50,855 nucleotides of DNA from Phytobacter massiliensis JC163 (GCF_000321045.1 NZ_HE578947.1:473700-524554); one strand, 5' to 3'. Positions 17,026 through 27,810 are shown, counted from the stretch's first letter. Notes: generated by a model not told the origin, from the sequence alone. Numbers and translations: made by a program.

Positions 17026-17368
17026 GTTCAATTGTAGCACGTTAACAGTTTGGTGAAATCTTGATATCTGTTTGCTAGCGTTTGTCACAATTTTTCAATA
17101 AACCAATCAGTTGCGAATATTAATTGATAAACAACATGAATCCAATAGGTGTTTCAGATTCATAAGTAAAATAATATGATTAAACAGAAGGATAAGGGCT
17201 TTCTGTTAACATTTTATGCTGCAATTATACTCAGTAACAGTTTAGCTTTATTTAAGCTTAAGCGAGATAAAATTCAGTGATTGCTGTTACATAATTGTAA
17301 ATTCACGCCGCGAAATATGTGCGTTCTAACCCCCTTTTATTAATGAATTGATTAAAAAGCGAGCGAAA

Positions 17369-18055
17369 ATGAAGCTGTCAGTTGTACTGGTTTCTCCTGC
17401 CAGAGCAGAAAATGTAGGGGCCGCCGCAAGGGCAATGAAAACCATGGGGTTCACCGATCTACGCATTGTCGATAGCGAAGCGCATTTGCAGGAAGCGGCG
17501 CGATGGGTGGCGCATGGCTCTGGAGATATTCTCGACAATATAACCACTTACGCGACGTTAGCCGATGCGCTGGCGGACATTCAGTTTACCGTGGCAACCA
17601 CGGCGCGCAGCCGCGCGAAATTTCATTATTACGCAACCCCGGCACAGTTAGTGCCTCTGCTCCAGGAGAAAAGCGCCTGGATGGATTCAGCGGCGCTGGT
17701 CTTTGGTCGGGAGGATTCCGGGCTGACCAATGAAGAACTGGCGCTGGCAGACATCTTAACCGGCGTGCCGATGGTGGCCGACTATCCATCCCTCAATCTG
17801 GGACAGGCGGTGATGGTGTATTGCTATCAATTAGCTGCGTTAATACAAAACGCGCCACGTCCCCCGGTGACAGGCGACGATAACCCGTTGCGAGCCCTGC
17901 GCGCGCGGACAAAAGCGCTGCTGGAAAAGCTGAAGGTCGCCGATGACATCAAAATGGCTGACTGGCTGGAACAGCGTCTGGGAATGCTTGAGCAGCGCGA
18001 CACCGCAATGCTGCACCGTCTGCTGCATGACATTGAAAAAAAGCTCGCGGAATAA
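17369..18055 (+). CDS. yjtD: Putative tRNA/rRNA methyltransferase YjtD (LasT), SPOUT family
   Basis: A 228-residue SpoU/TrmH-type (SPOUT) RNA methyltransferase. Motifs include ARAENVGAAARAMKTMGF at the N-terminus, ALVFGREDSGLTNEEL in the middle and PSLNLGQAVMVYCYQ at the knot. The ATG at 17369 matches the E. coli start; an earlier in-frame codon at 17348 is unlikely. The RNA target is not established. Confidence 0.93.
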   Translation: MKLSVVLVSPARAENVGAAARAMKTMGFTDLRIVDSEAHLQEAARWVAHGSGDILDNITTYATLADALADIQFTVATTARSRAKFHYYATPAQLVPLLQEKSAWMDSAALVFGREDSGLTNEELALADILTGVPMVADYPSLNLGQAVMVYCYQLAALIQNAPRPPVTGDDNPLRALRARTKALLEKLKVADDIKMADWLEQRLGMLEQRDTAMLHRLLHDIEKKLAE

Positions 18056-18188
18056 ACTACCGTCATAACATTTTTTTATAGATTCATTGACTATACACCG
18101 GGGCTGGGTAAGGGCTTTTTGCATTGCTGACGCGCGCTCTGCCAGCGTAGCGAGGCCTGGCGAGAAAAGCGCCAAAACTAAAAATACA

Positions 18189-18224
18189 TTGACTTACGCA
18201 GGCAGATACTTTAACCAGTATAGG
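18189..18224 (+). promoter_or_regulatory. Threonine operon promoter region
   Basis: TTGACT at 18189 and TATAGG at 18219 lie in a stretch strongly resembling the E. coli thr promoter region, including ATACTTTAACCAGTATAGG. The exact -35/-10 pair is not resolved because these two boxes are 24 bp apart. Confidence 0.5.
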
Positions 18225-18265
18225 TACTGCACAGACAGATTAAAATGACAGAGCACACAACATCC

Positions 18266-18331
18266 ATGACACGCATCAGCACCACCACCATTATTACCAC
18301 CACCATTACCACAGGTAACGGTGCGGGCTGA
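18266..18331 (+). CDS. thrL: thr operon leader peptide ThrL
   Basis: A 21-residue leader peptide with 9 threonine and 4 isoleucine codons, ending TGNGAG. Ribosome stalling at these codons when charged tRNA-Thr or tRNA-Ile is scarce prevents the following terminator from forming. E. coli ThrL has the same length and end. Confidence 0.96.
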   Translation: MTRISTTTIITTTITTGNGAG

Positions 18332-18350
18332 CGCGTACAGGAAACACAGA

Positions 18351-18386
18351 AAAAAGCCCGCACCTGAACAGTGCGGGCTTTTTTTT
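18351..18386 (+). terminator. thr operon attenuator
   Basis: AGCCCGCAC, a 7-base loop, GTGCGGGCT, then a run of U. This is the attenuator between thrL and thrA. GGTGCGGGC within thrL (about 18320-18328) can pair with the left arm to form the alternative antiterminator. Confidence 0.93.
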
Positions 18387-18411
18387 CGACTAAAGTTCAA
18401 GGGGTAAAACC

Positions 18412-20874
18412 ATGCGAGTGTTGAAGTTCGGCGGTACATCAGTGGCAAATGCGGAAAGGTTTCTGCGTGTTGCCGATATCCTGGAAAGTAATGCCAGGCA
18501 GGGGCAGGTGGCGACTGTGTTATCTGCCCCGGCGAAAATTACTAACCACCTGGTGGCGATGATTGAAAAAACCATCAGTGGACAGGATGCGTTACCGAAT
18601 ATCAGCGATGCCGAACGTATTTTTGCCGAACTGCTACAGGGACTGGCGGAGGCGCAACCCGAATTTCCCCTCGCACAGTTAAAAAGTTTCGTTGAACAAG
18701 AGTTTGCCCAGATACGACATGTCCTGCACGGCATCAGCCTGCTTGGCCAGTGCCCGGACAGCATCAATGCGGCGCTGATCTGCCGCGGTGAAAAGCTCTC
18801 CATCGCTATTATGGCGGGCCTGCTGGAAGCACGCGGCCATAAAGTCAGCGTTATCGATCCCGTCGAAAAATTACTGGCCGTTGGTCACTACCTTGAATCA
18901 ACGGTGGATATCACTGAGTCCACCCGCCGTATTGCCGCCAGCAAAATTCCTGCCGACCATATGATCCTGATGGCGGGCTTTACCGCCGGTAACGAGAAGG
19001 GCGAACTGGTGGTGCTGGGGCGTAACGGCTCCGACTACTCAGCGGCGGTGCTTGCCGCCTGCCTTCGCGCCGACTGCTGTGAAATCTGGACCGATGTCGA
19101 CGGCGTTTACACCTGCGACCCGCGCCAGGTGCCGGATGCCCGCCTGCTCAAGTCCATGTCCTACCAGGAGGCGATGGAACTCTCCTACTTTGGCGCGAAA
19201 GTGCTTCACCCGCGCACCATTACCCCCATCGCCCAGTTTCAGATCCCCTGCCTGATTAAAAACACCGGTAATCCACAGGCGCCAGGCACGTTGATTGGCG
19301 CGACGTCCGATGAAGACGGCCTGCCGGTTAAGGGCATCTCTAACCTGAATAATATGGCGATGTTCAGCGTCTCCGGGCCGGGCATGAAAGGGATGATCGG
19401 CATGGCGGCGCGCGTATTTGCCGCCATGTCCCGGGCCGGTATTTCGGTGGTGTTGATTACGCAATCCTCCTCGGAATACAGCATCAGCTTCTGCGTGCCG
19501 CAGTCCGACTGCGTCCGCGCCCAGCGCGCCATGAACGATGAATTCTACCTGGAACTGAAAGAGGGCTTACTGGAGCCGTTAGCGGTGGTAGAGCGGCTGG
19601 CGATCATCTCCGTCGTGGGGGATGGTATGCGCACGCTGCGCGGCATCTCGGCGAAGTTTTTTGCCGCGCTGGCCCGCGCCAATATCAATATCGTCGCCAT
19701 TGCCCAGGGCTCTTCCGAGCGCTCTATCTCGGTGGTGGTCAATAATGACGACGCCACCACCGGTGTGCGTGTGACCCACCAGATGCTGTTCAACACCGAT
19801 CAGGTTATCGAAGTCTTCGTTATCGGCGTCGGCGGCGTCGGCGGCGCGCTGATTGAGCAGATTAAACGTCAGCAGGGCTGGCTTAAGAACAAGCACATTG
19901 ACCTGCGCGTCTGCGGCGTCGCCAACTCGAAGGCGTTGCTGACCAGTGTTCACGGTCTGAACCTCGAAAACTGGCAGGCCGAGCTGGCGGAAGCCAAAGA
20001 GTCTTTCAACCTTGGGCGGCTGATCCGGCTGGTGAAAGAGTACCATCTGCTGAACCCGGTGATTGTCGACTGTACCTCCAGCCAGGCCGTGGCCGATCAG
20101 TACGCCGATTTCCTGCGCGAGGGCTTCCACGTGGTGACGCCGAACAAAAAAGCGAACACCTCGTCAATGGCGTACTACCACCAGTTGCGCCACGCCGCGG
20201 CGAAGTCGCGCCGTAAATTCCTTTATGACACCAACGTCGGCGCAGGGCTGCCGGTTATCGAAAACCTGCAAAACCTGCTGAACGCAGGGGATGAACTGCA
20301 ACGTTTCTCCGGCATTCTTTCCGGCTCGCTGTCGTTTATCTTCGGCAAACTGGATGAAGGCATGAGCCTCTCCGAAGCGACTAACATGGCGCGCGAAATG
20401 GGCTATACCGAGCCAGACCCGCGCGACGATCTCTCCGGCATGGACGTTGCCCGTAAGCTGTTGATTCTGGCCCGTGAAACCGGCCGTGAACTGGAACTCA
20501 GCGATATCGTGATTGAGCCAGTTTTGCCGAACACGTTCGATGACAGCGGCGATGTGGCAAGCTTTATGGCCAACCTGCCGAAGCTGGATGACGCTTTCGC
20601 CGCACGCGTTGCCCAGGCGCGCGACGCAGGCAAAGTGCTGCGCTACGTCGGCAACATTGAGGACGATGGCACCTGCCGGGTGAAAATCGCCGAGGTTGAC
20701 GGCAACGATCCCCTTTATAAAGTGAAAAACGGCGAGAACGCGCTGGCGTTCTATAGCCACTATTACCAGCCGCTACCGCTGGTGCTGCGCGGTTACGGCG
20801 CGGGTAATGATGTTACCGCGGCTGGCGTTTTCGCTGACCTGTTACGTACCCTGTCCTGGAAGCTGGGAGTTTAA
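18412..20874 (+). CDS. thrA: Bifunctional aspartokinase I / homoserine dehydrogenase I
   Basis: An 820-residue bifunctional enzyme for the first and third steps from aspartate to threonine. The kinase domain begins [15 protein letters not shown], with the regulatory ACT region about 315-460. The dehydrogenase domain opens with the NADPH-binding [14 protein letters not shown] near residue 470 and contains [11 protein letters not shown] and [13 protein letters not shown]. Length equals that of E. coli. Feedback inhibition by threonine is expected. thrB follows after one base. Confidence 0.98.
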   Translation: MRVLKFGGTSVANAERFLRVADILESNARQGQVATVLSAPAKITNHLVAMIEKTISGQDALPNISDAERIFAELLQGLAEAQPEFPLAQLKSFVEQEFAQIRHVLHGISLLGQCPDSINAALICRGEKLSIAIMAGLLEARGHKVSVIDPVEKLLAVGHYLESTVDITESTRRIAASKIPADHMILMAGFTAGNEKGELVVLGRNGSDYSAAVLAACLRADCCEIWTDVDGVYTCDPRQVPDARLLKSMSYQEAMELSYFGAKVLHPRTITPIAQFQIPCLIKNTGNPQAPGTLIGATSDEDGLPVKGISNLNNMAMFSVSGPGMKGMIGMAARVFAAMSRAGISVVLITQSSSEYSISFCVPQSDCVRAQRAMNDEFYLELKEGLLEPLAVVERLAIISVVGDGMRTLRGISAKFFAALARANINIVAIAQGSSERSISVVVNNDDATTGVRVTHQMLFNTDQVIEVFVIGVGGVGGALIEQIKRQQGWLKNKHIDLRVCGVANSKALLTSVHGLNLENWQAELAEAKESFNLGRLIRLVKEYHLLNPVIVDCTSSQAVADQYADFLREGFHVVTPNKKANTSSMAYYHQLRHAAAKSRRKFLYDTNVGAGLPVIENLQNLLNAGDELQRFSGILSGSLSFIFGKLDEGMSLSEATNMAREMGYTEPDPRDDLSGMDVARKLLILARETGRELELSDIVIEPVLPNTFDDSGDVASFMANLPKLDDAFAARVAQARDAGKVLRYVGNIEDDGTCRVKIAEVDGNDPLYKVKNGENALAFYSHYYQPLPLVLRGYGAGNDVTAAGVFADLLRTLSWKLGV

Positions 20875-20875
20875 G

Positions 20876-21805
20876 ATGGTGAAAGTATATGCTCCGGCCT
20901 CCAGCGCCAATATGAGCGTGGGTTTTGATGTGCTGGGCGCGGCGGTCACTCCCGTTGACGGCACGCTGCTCGGCGACAATGTCTCGGTGGAGGCGGCGGA
21001 CAGTTTTAGCCTGCAAAACGTGGGGCGTTTCGCCAGCAAACTGCCCACAGAGCCGCGGGAAAACATCGTGTACCAGTGCTGGGAGCGTTTCTGCCAGGAG
21101 ATAGGCAAAACGGTGCCGGTGGCGATGACGCTGGAAAAAAACATGCCGATTGGCTCAGGCCTCGGCTCCAGCGCCTGCTCGGTAGTCGCCGCGCTGGTGG
21201 CGATGAATGAATATTGCGGCAAGCCGCTCAGTGAACAGCGTATGCTGGCGCTGATGGGCGAGCTGGAAGGGCGCATCTCCGGCAGCGTGCATTATGATAA
21301 CGTTGCGCCCTGTTACCTGGGCGGGATGCAGCTGATGATCGAGGAAAACGGCATCATCAGCCAGCAGGTGCCAGGCTTTGACGAATGGCTGTGGGTGCTG
21401 GCCTATCCGGGGATTAAAGTCTCGACGGCAGAGGCGCGGGCAATCCTGCCGGCTCAGTATCGCCGACAGGACTGTATCGCCCACGGGCGGCATCTGGCGG
21501 GCTTTATTCACGCCTGTTATTCCCGCCAGCCTGGGCTGGCGGCGAAATTAATGAAAGATGTGATTGCCGAACCTTACCGCATGAAACTGCTGCCGGGTTT
21601 TAACGAGGCGCGGCAGGCGGCGACCGATATCGGCGCGCTTGCCTGCGGTATCTCCGGCTCCGGGCCAACGCTGTTTGCCCTGTGTGATAAAACGGAGACG
21701 GCGCAGCGCGTGGCCGACTGGCTCAGCAAACACTATTTGCAAAATCAGGAAGGCTTTGTTCATATTTGCCGTCTGGACACGGCAGGTGCACGAGTAGTGG
21801 GATAA
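20876..21805 (+). CDS. thrB: Homoserine kinase ThrB
   Basis: A 309-residue GHMP kinase that phosphorylates homoserine. The ATP-binding motif [16 protein letters not shown] lies at about residues 91-106, with a second glycine-rich motif [12 protein letters not shown] near 260. The ATG at 20876, one base after the thrA stop, gives the conserved start [13 protein letters not shown]. thrC begins 3 bp after its stop. Confidence 0.98.
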   Translation: MVKVYAPASSANMSVGFDVLGAAVTPVDGTLLGDNVSVEAADSFSLQNVGRFASKLPTEPRENIVYQCWERFCQEIGKTVPVAMTLEKNMPIGSGLGSSACSVVAALVAMNEYCGKPLSEQRMLALMGELEGRISGSVHYDNVAPCYLGGMQLMIEENGIISQQVPGFDEWLWVLAYPGIKVSTAEARAILPAQYRRQDCIAHGRHLAGFIHACYSRQPGLAAKLMKDVIAEPYRMKLLPGFNEARQAATDIGALACGISGSGPTLFALCDKTETAQRVADWLSKHYLQNQEGFVHICRLDTAGARVVG

Positions 21806-21808
21806 CCA

Positions 21809-23092
21809 ATGAAACTCTATAATTTAAAAGATCACAACGAACAGGTCAGCTTTGCGCAGGCCGTCACGCAAGGGCTTGGCAAAAACCAGGGGCTGTTCTT
21901 TCCCCTCGAGCTACCGGAATTTAGCCTGACTGAAATTGATGACATGCTGAATATGGATTTTGTCACCCGCAGCGCCAAAATTCTGGCGGCTTTCATCGGT
22001 GATGAGATTCCGCAGGAGGCGCTGGAGGCGCGTGTGCGCACGGCCTTTACCTTCCCGGCTCCGGTAAGCCAGGTCGAAGGGGATGTCGGTTGCCTGGAGC
22101 TGTTCCACGGTCCGACGCTGGCGTTTAAAGATTTTGGCGGGCGCTTTATGGCGCAGATGCTTACCGCCATCAGCGGCGATAAGCCGGTGACCATTCTGAC
22201 TGCCACCTCCGGCGATACAGGCGCTGCGGTTGCCCACGCCTTTTACGGCCTGAAAAACGTCCGGGTAGTGATCCTCTATCCGAACGGCAAAATCAGCCCG
22301 CTGCAGGAAAAATTGTTCTGTACCCTTGGCGGCAATATCGAAACCGTAGCCGTGGATGCGGATTTTGACGCCTGCCAGGCGCTGGTGAAGCAGGCGTTTG
22401 ATGATGAAGAGCTGAAAACTGCGCTGGGCCTGAACTCCGCCAACTCGATTAACATCAGCCGCCTGCTGGCGCAGATTTGCTACTACTTCGAAGCGGTGGC
22501 GCAGCTGCCGCAGGAAGCGCGCAATCAACTTGTGGTCTCTGTACCCAGCGGCAACTTCGGCGACCTCACTGCGGGCCTGCTGGCAAAAGCGCTGGGGCTG
22601 CCGATCAAGCGTTTTATCGCCGCCACTAATGCCAACGACACCGTGCCGCGCTTCCTCAAGGAAGGGGAGTGGAAGCCCAATGCGACCCAGGCGACGCTCT
22701 CTAACGCGATGGATGTGTCACAGCCGAACAACTGGCCGCGCGTAGAGGAGCTGTTCCGTCGTAAGATCTGGCGCCTGAACGAACTGGGTTATGCGGCGGT
22801 GGATGACGAAACCACCAAAGCCACTATGCGTGAGCTGAAAGATAAAGGGTATCTTTCTGAGCCGCACGCGGCGATAGCGTACCGGGCGCTGCGCGATCAG
22901 CTTAAGCCGGGCGAATACGGCCTGTTCCTTGGCACTGCGCATCCGGCGAAGTTCAAAGAGAGCGTGGAGGATATCCTCGGCGAGCCGCTGCCGCTGCCGA
23001 AAGAGCTGGCGGAGCGCGCCGACTTGCCGCTGCTCTCCCACCACCTGCCTGCCGATTTTGCGCAGCTGCGTAAGCTGATGATGGCGCGATAA
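21809..23092 (+). CDS. thrC: Threonine synthase ThrC
   Basis: A 427-residue PLP enzyme converting O-phosphohomoserine to threonine. The PLP lysine is Lys107 in LAFKDFGGRFM; the phosphate-binding loop is in TATSGDTGAA. One residue shorter than E. coli ThrC. Last gene of thrLABC, with a terminator 15 bases after the stop. Confidence 0.98.
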   Translation: MKLYNLKDHNEQVSFAQAVTQGLGKNQGLFFPLELPEFSLTEIDDMLNMDFVTRSAKILAAFIGDEIPQEALEARVRTAFTFPAPVSQVEGDVGCLELFHGPTLAFKDFGGRFMAQMLTAISGDKPVTILTATSGDTGAAVAHAFYGLKNVRVVILYPNGKISPLQEKLFCTLGGNIETVAVDADFDACQALVKQAFDDEELKTALGLNSANSINISRLLAQICYYFEAVAQLPQEARNQLVVSVPSGNFGDLTAGLLAKALGLPIKRFIAATNANDTVPRFLKEGEWKPNATQATLSNAMDVSQPNNWPRVEELFRRKIWRLNELGYAAVDDETTKATMRELKDKGYLSEPHAAIAYRALRDQLKPGEYGLFLGTAHPAKFKESVEDILGEPLPLPKELAERADLPLLSHHLPADFAQLRKLMMAR

Positions 23093-23106
23093 AAACAGCC
23101 GTAAAG

Positions 23107-23141
23107 GCCGGGCGAAGCAGAGATGCCGCCCGGCTTTTTTT
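23107..23141 (+). terminator. Terminator of thrLABC
   Basis: GCCGGGCG, a 12-base loop, CGCCCGGC, then seven T, starting 15 bases after the thrC stop. Confidence 0.9.
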
Positions 23142-23297
23142 ATGGAGAAAATAAGGAGAAAAAAAGCAGGAAAAAAGTAGAAATTCCCAATAAATGCGGG
23201 CACTTAGATATTAGGATTGTAACGTCTTACGCCCCGGCTTCACTTCACGTAATCTCTTTTTCAGCCCATATCGGGCAACAGTGAAAAGGAGTCACCC

Positions 23298-23579
23298 ATG
23301 TCTAAATTAAAACCTGCTCTCATTGCGCTTTCGCTGATGCTGGCTGCCCCGATGGCGGCACAGGCGGCGGAAATCACCCTGCTACCGGCGGTGAAGCTGC
23401 AAATCGGCGATCGTGATAATCATGGGAATTACTGGGACGGCGGCCACTGGCGCGATCATGGCTGGTGGAAATCACACTACGAATGGCGGGATAACCACTG
23501 GCGCGCCCATGACAATCGTGACCATCACGATCGTCATGATGACCACCGTCGCGGGCCGGACCGCGGGTATCATCATTAA
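23298..23579 (+). CDS. yaaX: Exported DUF2502 protein YaaX, histidine-rich
   Basis: A 93-residue small protein with a signal peptide (cleavage near AAQAAEITL). The mature part is rich in His, Asp, Trp and Arg, with [13 protein letters not shown] and a tail with clustered [10 protein letters not shown]. coli YaaX, in the same place after thrC, has the same design (DUF2502, shared with YpeC). The function is unknown; the His clusters could bind metal. A GGAG precedes the ATG. Confidence 0.9.
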   Translation: MSKLKPALIALSLMLAAPMAAQAAEITLLPAVKLQIGDRDNHGNYWDGGHWRDHGWWKSHYEWRDNHWRAHDNRDHHDRHDDHRRGPDRGYHH

Positions 23580-23587
23580 CCGCAGAG

Positions 23588-23629
23588 GCTCCCGGACAAG
23601 AGACGGCGCAATCCGGGAGCAACGTTTTA
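23588..23629 (+). terminator. Terminator-like hairpin after yaaX
   Basis: GCTCCCGGA and TCCGGGAGC are perfectly complementary around a 15-base loop, followed by AACGTTTT. The T tract is short, so efficiency is uncertain. It runs into the end of the convergent yaaA. Confidence 0.6.
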
Positions 23630-24400
23630 CTGCTCGTGGCGCTTGAACACCAGTTCGCCCCCGGCAGACCCTTCCTCATCAAAGAAGTAGCCTTCGCTAT
23701 TGAATGCCGTGAGCTGCTCAGGCTTTGTCAGTCGGTTTTCAATAATGAAGCGGCTCATCAGCCCGCGCGCTTTTTTCGCATAGAAGCTGATCACTTTGAA
23801 CTTGCCGTTTTTCTCATCGAGAAAGACCGGCTTGATGATCTGCGCGTTCAGTTTTTGCGGCTTCACCGCTTTGAAATACTCATCCGACGCCAGGTTCACC
23901 ACGATATCGTCGCCCTGGGCTGCGATAGCGTCATTCAGCGTATGGGTAATGGTTTCGCCCCAGAACTGATAAAGGTCTTTGCCTTTGCTATTTTCCAGGC
24001 GGATGCCCATCTCAAGGCGATAGGGCTGCATCAGATCCAGCGGGCGCAGCACGCCGTACAGGCCAGAGAGCATTCGCAAATGCTGCTGCGCGAAATCGAA
24101 ATCCGCCTCGCTAAAGGTTTCCGCCTGCAAACCGGTATAGACGTCGCCTTTAAACGCCAGGATCGCCTGGCGGGCATTATCGGGCGTGAAATCGGGCTGC
24201 CAGTCATGAAAACGGGTGGCGTTAAGGTCGGCGAGTTTGTCGCTGATTCCCATCAGCGCTTTAATCTGCGGGGCGGTTAGCTGGCGCGCCACATCAATTA
24301 ACTGCTGGGAATAGTCCAGCAGTTCCGGCTGGGTGAAGCGCGTGGTAGCCAGCTCGCTTTGGTAATCAAGCGTTTTAGCCGGAGAGATAAGAATCAGCAT
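23627..24400 (-). CDS. yaaA: Peroxide stress resistance protein YaaA
   Basis: A 257-residue UPF0246 family protein that lowers free iron and protects DNA during peroxide stress in E. coli. Motifs [33 protein letters not shown] and [12 protein letters not shown] are all present. The ATG at 24400 matches E. coli; an upstream in-frame start at 24439 is not needed. Confidence 0.96.
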   Translation of the reverse strand: MLILISPAKTLDYQSELATTRFTQPELLDYSQQLIDVARQLTAPQIKALMGISDKLADLNATRFHDWQPDFTPDNARQAILAFKGDVYTGLQAETFSEADFDFAQQHLRMLSGLYGVLRPLDLMQPYRLEMGIRLENSKGKDLYQFWGETITHTLNDAIAAQGDDIVVNLASDEYFKAVKPQKLNAQIIKPVFLDEKNGKFKVISFYAKKARGLMSRFIIENRLTKPEQLTAFNSEGYFFDEEGSAGGELVFKRHEQ

Positions 24401-24477
24401 AATCGGTCCTTGCAGGAGAATTTTTGCTGACTCTAACAAAAAACGGCGCGCGAATGATCAATAGTTGCGATTGTCGT

Positions 24478-25905
24478 TTACACGCCGGATCGCTCATCCC
24501 ACGCGCCGGGGGCGAGCTGCCTCTCAATGTCCGGGTAGCGTTTCGGGTCAAATACCGGCGTTAAACCCAGTTTGCGCTGGCGCAGGTAATCGCTGGCGAC
24601 AACATTTACCACCGGCGACAGCAGCAGGATCGCCGTCAGGTTGGTTATCGCCATAAACGCCATGATGACATCCGCCGTATACCAGAACATCGTCAGCCTG
24701 AGCTGCGAGCCCACCATGATCATCAATACGATCCCGATGCGCAGCAGCCAGCGGTTGCGCCTGCTGTTGAGCCGCAGAAACACCAGGTTGTTTTGCGCAT
24801 AGACATAATTGATAGCGATGGAGTTGAAGGCGAACATAAAAATGATCGCCGCCACATAACCTGACCCCCATGGCCCGGTCAGCGCGACAATCGACTGCTG
24901 CATAATCTGAATGCCGTTGAAGTTATTTTCGGTGGGGGTGATATTCGCCAGCAGCAGCACCAGCGCGCTGGCGGAGCAGACGATAAAGGTGTCGATCACC
25001 ACGCCGATAATTTGCACGAAGCCCTGCGCGGCAGGGTGAGGGGGCGATGACGCCGCGGCTGCCGCGGCGTTAGGGGTTGAGCCCATTCCCGCTTCATTGG
25101 AGTACATACTACGCTGAAAGCCGCTGGTCAGCGCCTGGCTTAAGGTGTACCCCATCGTTCCGGCTGCCGCTTCCTGCCAGCCAAAGGCCCCCTTGATAAT
25201 GGCGATAATGGCCCCCGGTACCTGGCTAAAATGCGCAACGCCGACCCCGATGCTCATCGCCACCCAGGCGATGGCAACAACCGGCACCGCGTACTGCATA
25301 AAGCGCGCGATTCGCCGTAAGCCGCCGCTTATCAACAGCAGCAGCAGGCCTGCCAGCAGCATGCCGGTCCAGGTTTCCGGGATATCCCAGGCATAGCGCA
25401 CCGCATGCACCACGGCATTTGCCTGAATGGTGTTAAACAGCAGACCGTACACCACCAGCAAAAAGACCGAGAAGAGCACACCCATCCAGCGCATGCCCAG
25501 GCCACGCGCCATATACCAGGCAGGGCCGCCGCGAAAGCGCTGATGCGTATCCCGCTCTTTATAGAGCTGCGCCAGCGTTGCTTCTGCAAAGCAGGTTGCC
25601 ATACCGATAAACGCGCAGACCCACATCCAGAAGAGTGCGCCAGGCCCCCCGGCCAAAATCGCCAGCGCGACCCCGGCAATGTTGCCGCTGCCCATACGCC
25701 CGGCAAGGCTAAGAAATAATGCCTGATACGAGGTGAGCCCGCCGGACTGCGCGCGGCTGTTTTTGAGATTGTGGTAAAAATCGCCGAACAGACGAAACGG
25801 CACGAATTTGCTTTGAAAAGCAAACCAGATGCCTGCGGCAAGCAGCAGATAAAGCATCAGTGAACCCCATAATATTTCACTGATGAATGAGAAAAATTCA
25901 GGCAT
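24478..25905 (-). CDS. yaaJ: Sodium:amino-acid (alanine/glycine) symporter YaaJ
   Basis: A 475-residue AGCS-family inner-membrane transporter with about ten membrane segments. Features are GGLTSYQALFLSLAGRMGSGNIAG near residue 65, FRGGPAWYMARGLGMRWMG and the family motif SNEAGMGSTPNAAAAA. The ATG at 25905 is preceded by AGAGGGATG and matches E. coli YaaJ. Substrate is inferred from the family. Divergent from talB. Confidence 0.94.
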   Translation of the reverse strand: MPEFFSFISEILWGSLMLYLLLAAGIWFAFQSKFVPFRLFGDFYHNLKNSRAQSGGLTSYQALFLSLAGRMGSGNIAGVALAILAGGPGALFWMWVCAFIGMATCFAEATLAQLYKERDTHQRFRGGPAWYMARGLGMRWMGVLFSVFLLVVYGLLFNTIQANAVVHAVRYAWDIPETWTGMLLAGLLLLLISGGLRRIARFMQYAVPVVAIAWVAMSIGVGVAHFSQVPGAIIAIIKGAFGWQEAAAGTMGYTLSQALTSGFQRSMYSNEAGMGSTPNAAAAAASSPPHPAAQGFVQIIGVVIDTFIVCSASALVLLLANITPTENNFNGIQIMQQSIVALTGPWGSGYVAAIIFMFAFNSIAINYVYAQNNLVFLRLNSRRNRWLLRIGIVLMIMVGSQLRLTMFWYTADVIMAFMAITNLTAILLLSPVVNVVASDYLRQRKLGLTPVFDPKRYPDIERQLAPGAWDERSGV

Positions 25906-26118
25906 TAACATCCCTCTTGTTGATGCCGGTACGCAGGATTGTCTGCGCCCATTATCCGCAAAGTCATCGTTAGCGGGCAATTAATAAATTTAACGTAATA
26001 TTTCCGCCTGCGGGAGGCTTTCTCCGGGTCATGTCTGCGGTTGCGCTGGCAGGGCGTCGTGTTATCATCAGGACAGACCGGTTACATCCCCCTAACAAGT
26101 TCAAAGAGAAACACTATC

Positions 26119-27072
26119 ATGACGGATAAATTGACTTCTCTGCGTCAATACACCACAGTCGTGGCTGACACCGGAGATATCGCGGCAATGAAGCTGTACC
26201 AGCCGCAGGACGCGACCACCAACCCTTCTCTGATCCTGGGCGCCGCGCAAATCCCTGAATACCGCAAGCTCATTGATGATGCTATTAACTGGGCGAAAGG
26301 CCAGAGCAGCGACCGCGCGCAGCAGATCGTCGATGCGTCTGACAAGCTGGCGGTGAATATCGGTCTGGAAATCCTCAAGCTGATCCCTGGTCGTATCTCT
26401 ACAGAGGTTGACGCTCGTCTCTCTTACGATACCGACGCGTCTATCGCCAAGGCAAAACGTCTTATCAAGCTCTATAACGATGCAGGCATCAGCAACGATC
26501 GCATTCTGATCAAACTGGCTTCTACCTGGCAGGGCATTCGCGCAGCGGAGCAGCTGGAAAAAGAGGGCATCAACTGTAACCTGACGCTGCTGTTCTCCTT
26601 CGCTCAGGCGCGCGCCTGCGCCGAAGCGGGCGTCTACCTGATCTCCCCGTTCGTGGGCCGTATTCTCGACTGGTACAAAGCCAATACCGATAAGAAAGAG
26701 TATGCCCCAGCGGAAGATCCGGGCGTGGTTTCCGTCTCTGAAATCTATCAGTACTACAAACAGCACGGCTACGAGACCGTCGTGATGGGCGCCAGCTTCC
26801 GTAACGTTGGCGAGATCCTGGAACTGGCGGGCTGCGACCGTCTGACCATCGCCCCGGCGCTGCTGAAAGAGCTGGCGGAAAGCGAAGGCGCTATCGAGCG
26901 TAAGCTCTCTTACACCGGCGAAGTCAAAGCGCGTCCGGAGCGCATCACCGAAGCGCAGTTCTTCTGGGAACACAACCAGGACCCGATGGCGGTCGACAAA
27001 CTGGCGGACGGCATCCGCAAATTTGCCGTTGACCAGGAAAAACTGGAAAAAATGATCGGCGATCTGCTGTAA
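26119..27072 (+). CDS. talB: Transaldolase B
   Basis: A 317-residue housekeeping transaldolase, same length as E. coli TalB. Asp17, Asn35 (DATTNPSLI), Glu96 and Schiff-base Lys132 ([10 protein letters not shown]) are present. It links the pentose phosphate pathway to glycolysis. The ATG at 26119 gives the conserved [15 protein letters not shown] start. A paralogue lies at 12-971. Confidence 0.98.
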   Translation: MTDKLTSLRQYTTVVADTGDIAAMKLYQPQDATTNPSLILGAAQIPEYRKLIDDAINWAKGQSSDRAQQIVDASDKLAVNIGLEILKLIPGRISTEVDARLSYDTDASIAKAKRLIKLYNDAGISNDRILIKLASTWQGIRAAEQLEKEGINCNLTLLFSFAQARACAEAGVYLISPFVGRILDWYKANTDKKEYAPAEDPGVVSVSEIYQYYKQHGYETVVMGASFRNVGEILELAGCDRLTIAPALLKELAESEGAIERKLSYTGEVKARPERITEAQFFWEHNQDPMAVDKLADGIRKFAVDQEKLEKMIGDLL

Positions 27073-27079
27073 TCCTCTG

Positions 27080-27103
27080 GCGTGACCGGGCTCCCGGTCA
27101 CGC
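27080..27103 (+). terminator. Terminator-like hairpin after talB
   Basis: GCGTGACCGG and CCGGTCACGC pair around a 4-base loop 8 bases after the talB stop. The following sequence TCTTCCTCT is only U-rich, so termination may be partial. Confidence 0.6.
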
Positions 27104-27173
27104 TCTTCCTCTGTTGGCATCCCTCCTCAGCGTGTATCATTTCCGTTATCAGCTTTTTCTGAACGGATGAGAT

Positions 27174-27761
27174 ATGAATACCTTACGCATTGGCTTAGTT
27201 TCTGTTTCTGACCGCGCTTCCAGCGGTGTGTATGAAGATAAAGGCATTCCTGCCCTTGAAGCCTGGCTGACGCAGGCGCTGACCACGCCGTTTACGCTTG
27301 AAATGCGGCTGATTCCTGACGAACAAAGCATTATTGAACAGACCCTGTGCGAACTGGTGGACGAGATGAGCTGTCATCTGGTGCTGACCACCGGCGGGAC
27401 CGGGCCAGCGCGTCGTGACGTCACGCCCGACGCCACCCTCGCCGTGGCGGATCGTGAAATGCCGGGCTTCGGCGAACAGATGCGTCAAATCAGCCTGCAC
27501 TTTGTGCCGACGGCCATTCTCTCGCGGCAGGTAGGCGTTATTCGCAAGCAGGCGCTGATTATTAACCTGCCAGGGCAGCCCAAATCCATTAAAGAGACGC
27601 TGGAGGGGGTAAAAGGTGAAGACGGGCAGGTGAAGGTGGCAGGAATTTTCGCCAGTGTACCGTATTGTGTACAGCTTCTTGAGGGGCCGTATGTGGAAAC
27701 CGATCCGCTGGTGGTAGCGGCTTTTCGCCCTAAAAGCGCAAGACGCGAGACATTATCCTGA
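27174..27761 (+). CDS. mog: Molybdopterin adenylyltransferase Mog
   Basis: A 195-residue MogA-type enzyme that adenylylates molybdopterin before molybdate insertion. Family motifs VSDRASSG at the N-terminus and TTGGTGPARRDVTPDAT near residue 73, plus LPGQPKSIKETL, are seen. Same length as E. coli Mog. Confidence 0.97.
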   Translation: MNTLRIGLVSVSDRASSGVYEDKGIPALEAWLTQALTTPFTLEMRLIPDEQSIIEQTLCELVDEMSCHLVLTTGGTGPARRDVTPDATLAVADREMPGFGEQMRQISLHFVPTAILSRQVGVIRKQALIINLPGQPKSIKETLEGVKGEDGQVKVAGIFASVPYCVQLLEGPYVETDPLVVAAFRPKSARRETLS

Positions 27762-27810
27762 ATGTAATGCGGTTTGTACTATAAGCTATACGGGCTATGG
27801 CGTGTTCTTT

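Noticed and set aside
18351..18386. A transcription terminator unrelated to thr control
   Set aside because: It is directly after thrL and can compete with thrL pairing, so it is the attenuator.
26101..27120. A 339-residue open frame antisense to talB
   Set aside because: It is a shadow of talB, with no homology or start signals.
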